Assembly (NCBI GenBank): GCA_014804915.1
Contig: JAAUYW010000102.1
Coordinates: 1 to 17,643 of the forward strand
Length of the DNA: 17,643 bases
Reading direction: 5' to 3'
From: Desulfovibrio sp.
Lineage (GTDB): Bacteria; Desulfobacterota; Desulfovibrionia; Desulfovibrionales; Desulfovibrionaceae
Shown: positions 15,162-17,643 of the stretch, piece after piece
How the letters are laid out: each line of letters starts with the position of its first letter
Position numbering within the stretch: the first letter of the stretch is position 1
Program-made: the position numbers and the translations under genes
Notes under the pieces: generated by a model
What the model saw: the letters and a program-made list of their open reading frames with translations, nothing else
Told to the model about the DNA's origin: nothing
The model's database searches: none

Positions 15162-16322
15162 TTATTTTTCATCTGTCATGCTAGCAGAAACGTCGGCATT
15201 ATGCAAAAATGCCGCAGTGTTTTTTTTGTCCTGCTGCTTTTGCCTGCGCAGGGCGCGCAGCTCTTCGCGAATATCCCGCCATTCCGGCAGTCCCCAGGTT
15301 TGGGCATGCCTGTCTGCGCAGACGCGCATGGTCATGCCTTCTCCTTCCCGGATGTCCACTGCGCTGCCTCCATGCCGCGTTGTGCAGGAAGCAAGTATTT
15401 CCGCTGCTTCGCGCAATTTCTCCTGAGGCCAGGATTTGCCTTCCCTGCACAGGGCCAGCGGCCCGGGAAAGGGCAGGCGCAGAATGGCGTCGCTGTCCAT
15501 TTTCGCAGCCATTATTTTCTGGTTATCCTGCCGGTTGCGGCCTATGCAGACCCAGTGCCTGAAGCCGTCGCGATGATCAGCGAACATGCGGCCAAGATTC
15601 GCGAGGCTGAAATCTTTTGCCAGCTCGGCAACTGTCCGGCTGCCGGCATTATTTTGATGGCGCTTGAGAATTACCCAGTAGCGCCTGCTGTTTTCAATTT
15701 CTGTAAGGCGGCAGCCGCCTGCCGGAGTCGGAATCTCTTCGATTTCGAGCTCTTTTGCGAGCTGAAGCTGGGCATTTCGTCCGCGTCCTGAAATTGAGGG
15801 CAATTTTTCCAGGTTCACGAGCGCGCTGACGCAGCCCGGGGCAGGGGGGCAATGCCTCGCGCAGAGGGGGCGCAAAAGCTCGTTCTGGCAGCCGCTTTCC
15901 CTGGCGATTATGTTCATTGCGTCTGGCCGCTGCGACATGGGCCGCTGGCCGCTAACTTCTCCGGTGGCTATAAATTTGGCGCCTGTGGCAGCCATTATTT
16001 CACGCGCGGCGCGCAGCAGGACTATTTTGCAATCTATGCAGGGATTGAGCGTTTTTCCTGTGCCATGCGGAGGGGAATTGACGAGCATGGTTATGAAATC
16101 CCTGCTCGCGTCAATAGCGCGGATCTTCAGGCCATGGACTGCTTCCCAGTGGCGGATTTTGCCCGGAGAGCCAAAAAATGGCGAAAAAAAATGCAGACAG
16201 AGGGGATGAAGGCCCTGCTCCTGCAGCAATCTGGCTGCCAGGATGCTGTCCAGGCCGCCTGAAAAGAGCACAAGACAATCAGGAGTGTTTGACATGGCTT
16301 TTTTTAAGCGCACTGGAGGCAT
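15162..16322 (-). CDS. MnmA/ThiI-like PP-loop ATPase, putative tRNA-thiolation protein
   Basis: The protein has 386 residues if the ATG at 16322 is used; the ATG at 16295 (MSNTPDCLVLF) is an equally possible start, and neither has a clear ribosome site. The PP-loop SGGLDS (21-26) opens a HUP-fold ATPase. NPCIDCK (93-99), ATGEVSGQRPMSQ (119-131) and PAGGCRLTE (200-208) are characteristic of MnmA/ThiI-like relatives often annotated as tRNA thiouridylase-like. Cysteines C95, C98 and C204 are candidate sulfur-handling residues. The C-terminal half (about 215-330) resembles the NFACT-R/DUF814-like RNA-binding part found in this family. It probably adenylates a tRNA base for sulfur transfer, but the exact base is unknown. 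A segment with CARHCPPAPGC (154-164) is Cys-rich and differs from the usual Pro/Leu-rich text there. It is first in a minus-strand group with paaK and the ACT gene. Confidence 0.75.
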   Translation of the reverse strand: MPPVRLKKAMSNTPDCLVLFSGGLDSILAARLLQEQGLHPLCLHFFSPFFGSPGKIRHWEAVHGLKIRAIDASRDFITMLVNSPPHGTGKTLNPCIDCKIVLLRAAREIMAATGAKFIATGEVSGQRPMSQRPDAMNIIARESGCQNELLRPLCARHCPPAPGCVSALVNLEKLPSISGRGRNAQLQLAKELEIEEIPTPAGGCRLTEIENSRRYWVILKRHQNNAGSRTVAELAKDFSLANLGRMFADHRDGFRHWVCIGRNRQDNQKIMAAKMDSDAILRLPFPGPLALCREGKSWPQEKLREAAEILASCTTRHGGSAVDIREGEGMTMRVCADRHAQTWGLPEWRDIREELRALRRQKQQDKKNTAAFLHNADVSASMTDEK

Positions 16323-16596
16323 GGAGCAAGCAAAAACTGGTTTAACGCAGGGGCAAAAATTGGCATTTAATTGAGATAAAGTTGATGAAAAGTCTTGAAA
16401 ATTTCATGAAAAAACAGGGAAATATAGGCAAAATTGGTAAAATTTGCGCCCATAAGGCCTAAATTTTTTTTCTTTACCAGATAAGGCTTGCGATTTTTTC
16501 TAAAGGCGGCTATTGCTACTTCAGCAGCCATTGCCAGAGGCGGACAGGAAGGGCCCCTGCTGGCGGGTTTCAAGAAATCATATTTTGGGAGGCATC
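16323..16596. other. Divergent AT-rich region with phased A-tracts
   Basis: This 274-base gap separates genes facing away from each other. A-tracts centred near 16379, 16389, 16399, 16411, 16421, 16431 and 16440 recur about every 10 bp, the pattern expected for intrinsically curved DNA; further tracts lie at 16332-16336 and 16355-16359. TGAAA-A-TTTCA (16396-16406) is a short palindrome. A weak sigma-70-like pair for the rightward gene is TTGCGA (16488-16493) and TATTGC (16511-16516), spacer 17. No convincing leftward promoter was found. From about 16500 the base content returns to normal. Confidence 0.55.
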
Positions 16597-17595
16597 ATGA
16601 AAACTCTGCGGTATCTTGCCCTGGCGGCGGTTATGGTTCTGGGCCTTGCGGTCGCGGCCACAGCCGCAGCGCCGACTTGCAACAAAAAGGTCAACAGTTT
16701 TGATTTCGTTGTGGACTATTCAGGCTCCATGATGATGCAGAACAAGCAGCTGAAGCTTGACAAGATTGTCGTGGCCAAAAATGTCCTGCAGCGCATCAAT
16801 TCTTCGATTCCCGCTCTGGACTTTAATGGCGGCTTGCACACCATCACCCCGAATGGCGTGATTATCCCCCAGGGTCCCTGGGATCGCGCAGCCATGGGCG
16901 CAGGCATTGACCAGCTCAAGACCGGTTTCCCGATTTTTGGACGCATGACTGGCATGGGCGACGGCCTGCAGAAGTATGAGCCATTCATTTCCGCAATGCA
17001 GGCTCCTTCTGCCATTATTCTGGTAACCGATGGCGACAACAACCGCGGCATTAACGTAGTTGACGAGATTCGCCAGCTTTACGCCAGCCAGCGTGATCTT
17101 ACTGTGCATATCATTTCCCTTGCCGATAATGCGAAGGGCGAAGCCATTATCAAGGAAATCGCCGCCCTTAATCCCAACTCGGTTGTTGTGCGCGCCGAAG
17201 AGCTCGCCACCAGCGACGCGGCTGTTGAGCGCTTTGTGCTGGCAGTATTCTGCCAGGATGAGGACGTGATCGTGCTGCGCGGCGTGCACTTCGCGTTCAA
17301 TTCCTATGCTCTTGACAGCAAGGCCCAGGGAATTCTGAATGAAGCAGCCACAATCATCAAGGAACATCCGAATCAGAAAGTCATCCTGAAGGGCTGGACA
17401 GACTACATTGGCTCCGATGCCTACAACAAGCGCCTGTCCCAGAACCGCGCCAATTCTGTGAAGAATTACCTTGAAAAGCAGGGCATTCCAGCCAGCCGCA
17501 TGACTGCTATCGGCTGCGGCAAGTCCTTCAAGTATGACAATCATACTGAAGAAGGCCGCTACATGAATCGCCGTGTTGAGATCTCATTTGAATAA
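16597..17595 (+). CDS. Periplasmic VWA-domain protein with OmpA peptidoglycan-binding domain
   Basis: The protein has 332 residues; the ATG at 16597 follows a strong GGGAGG site 4 bases away. The signal peptide spans about 1-24. The von Willebrand A domain (about 33-220) has a full MIDAS metal site: DYSGS (D40, S42, S44), TGMGDGL (T118) and TDGD (D145). The OmpA-like domain (about 223-332) has FAFNSYALDSKA, GWTDYIGSDAYN (267-278), LSQNRANSV (280-288) and GRYMNRRVEI; D269 and R284 correspond to the residues that bind diaminopimelate in peptidoglycan. It lacks an obvious beta-barrel, so it is probably a soluble periplasmic protein tethered to the cell wall that binds a partner through the VWA face. 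Cysteines C28, C219 and C307 could form a disulfide. The frame open back to 16513 gives only a non-conserved extension. Confidence 0.92.
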   Translation: MKTLRYLALAAVMVLGLAVAATAAAPTCNKKVNSFDFVVDYSGSMMMQNKQLKLDKIVVAKNVLQRINSSIPALDFNGGLHTITPNGVIIPQGPWDRAAMGAGIDQLKTGFPIFGRMTGMGDGLQKYEPFISAMQAPSAIILVTDGDNNRGINVVDEIRQLYASQRDLTVHIISLADNAKGEAIIKEIAALNPNSVVVRAEELATSDAAVERFVLAVFCQDEDVIVLRGVHFAFNSYALDSKAQGILNEAATIIKEHPNQKVILKGWTDYIGSDAYNKRLSQNRANSVKNYLEKQGIPASRMTAIGCGKSFKYDNHTEEGRYMNRRVEISFE

Positions 17596-17623
17596 TTCCT
17601 GAGCAAGCGAGTTTTTCGCAGGG

Positions 17624-17643
17624 CCGGAGTCCACGGGCTCCGG
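17624..17643 (+). terminator. Hairpin after the VWA-OmpA gene (cut by window end)
   Basis: CCGGAG (17624-17629) pairs perfectly with CTCCGG (17638-17643) around TCCACGGG, 28 bases after the stop codon. The position suits an intrinsic terminator, but the T-run that would confirm it lies outside the window. Confidence 0.55.

Noticed and set aside
14391..15791. 466-codon plus-strand open frame opposite paaK and the PP-loop gene
   Set aside because: It spans two real minus-strand genes and their gap, shows no family motif and has the composition expected of an antisense shadow.

Overview
The window looks like ordinary chromosome from a Gram-negative bacterium of the Desulfovibrio type (Desulfovibrionales, former Deltaproteobacteria). 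This is inferred from the gene families: a sigma-54 activator tail, a NikL/CbiL-like signal-peptide protein, a phenylacetate-CoA ligase followed by a double-ACT protein, and a periplasmic VWA-OmpA protein. No rRNA or other marker is present to fix the taxon. No tRNA, CRISPR array, insertion sequence, integrase or phage gene was seen. Coding density is high and every gap is under 300 bases.

Layout. (1) 1-61 is the C-terminal helix-turn-helix of a Fis-type sigma-54 activator. (2) 62-140 holds a sigma-54-like promoter element and a 9-bp direct repeat, leading to a large secreted TPR protein (141-2726). (3) 2912-6373 runs through a NikL/CbiL-like membrane-anchored protein, the translation factor lepA, and an orphan beta-class DNA methyltransferase that starts 12 bases after lepA. 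(4) 6544-13312 is a compact operon of five genes: an alpha-oxoamine synthase, a GT4 glycosyltransferase, a NodB-like deacetylase, a second paralogous GT4 glycosyltransferase, and an AsnB-type amidotransferase. The last four overlap one another, and a good intrinsic terminator overlaps the asnB stop. (5) On the minus strand, 16322-13333 carries a MnmA/ThiI-like PP-loop ATPase, paaK and a tandem-ACT regulator. (6) A 274-bp AT-rich divergent region with helically phased A-tracts separates these from a VWA-OmpA protein (16597-17595), followed by a hairpin at the window edge.

How the genes fit together. The five-gene operon is the part most likely to be a little-described system. The first enzyme should condense an acyl thioester with an amino acid to give an amino-ketone lipid. 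Two related glycosyltransferases, a carbohydrate deacetylase and a glutamine-dependent amidotransferase could then build or modify a short glycan. The known parallel is the alpha-oxoamine synthase of capsule/K-antigen loci (RkpG/WcbT type), so a lipid-anchored or amidated surface glycan is a reasonable but unproven reading. The paaK-ACT pair is a familiar unit for activating aryl acids.

Several starts were set from ribosome-binding sites and family length rather than the longest frame: lepA at 3596, the NikL-like gene at 2912, the alpha-oxoamine synthase at 6544, the deacetylase at 9101, paaK at 15086 and the OmpA protein at 16597.
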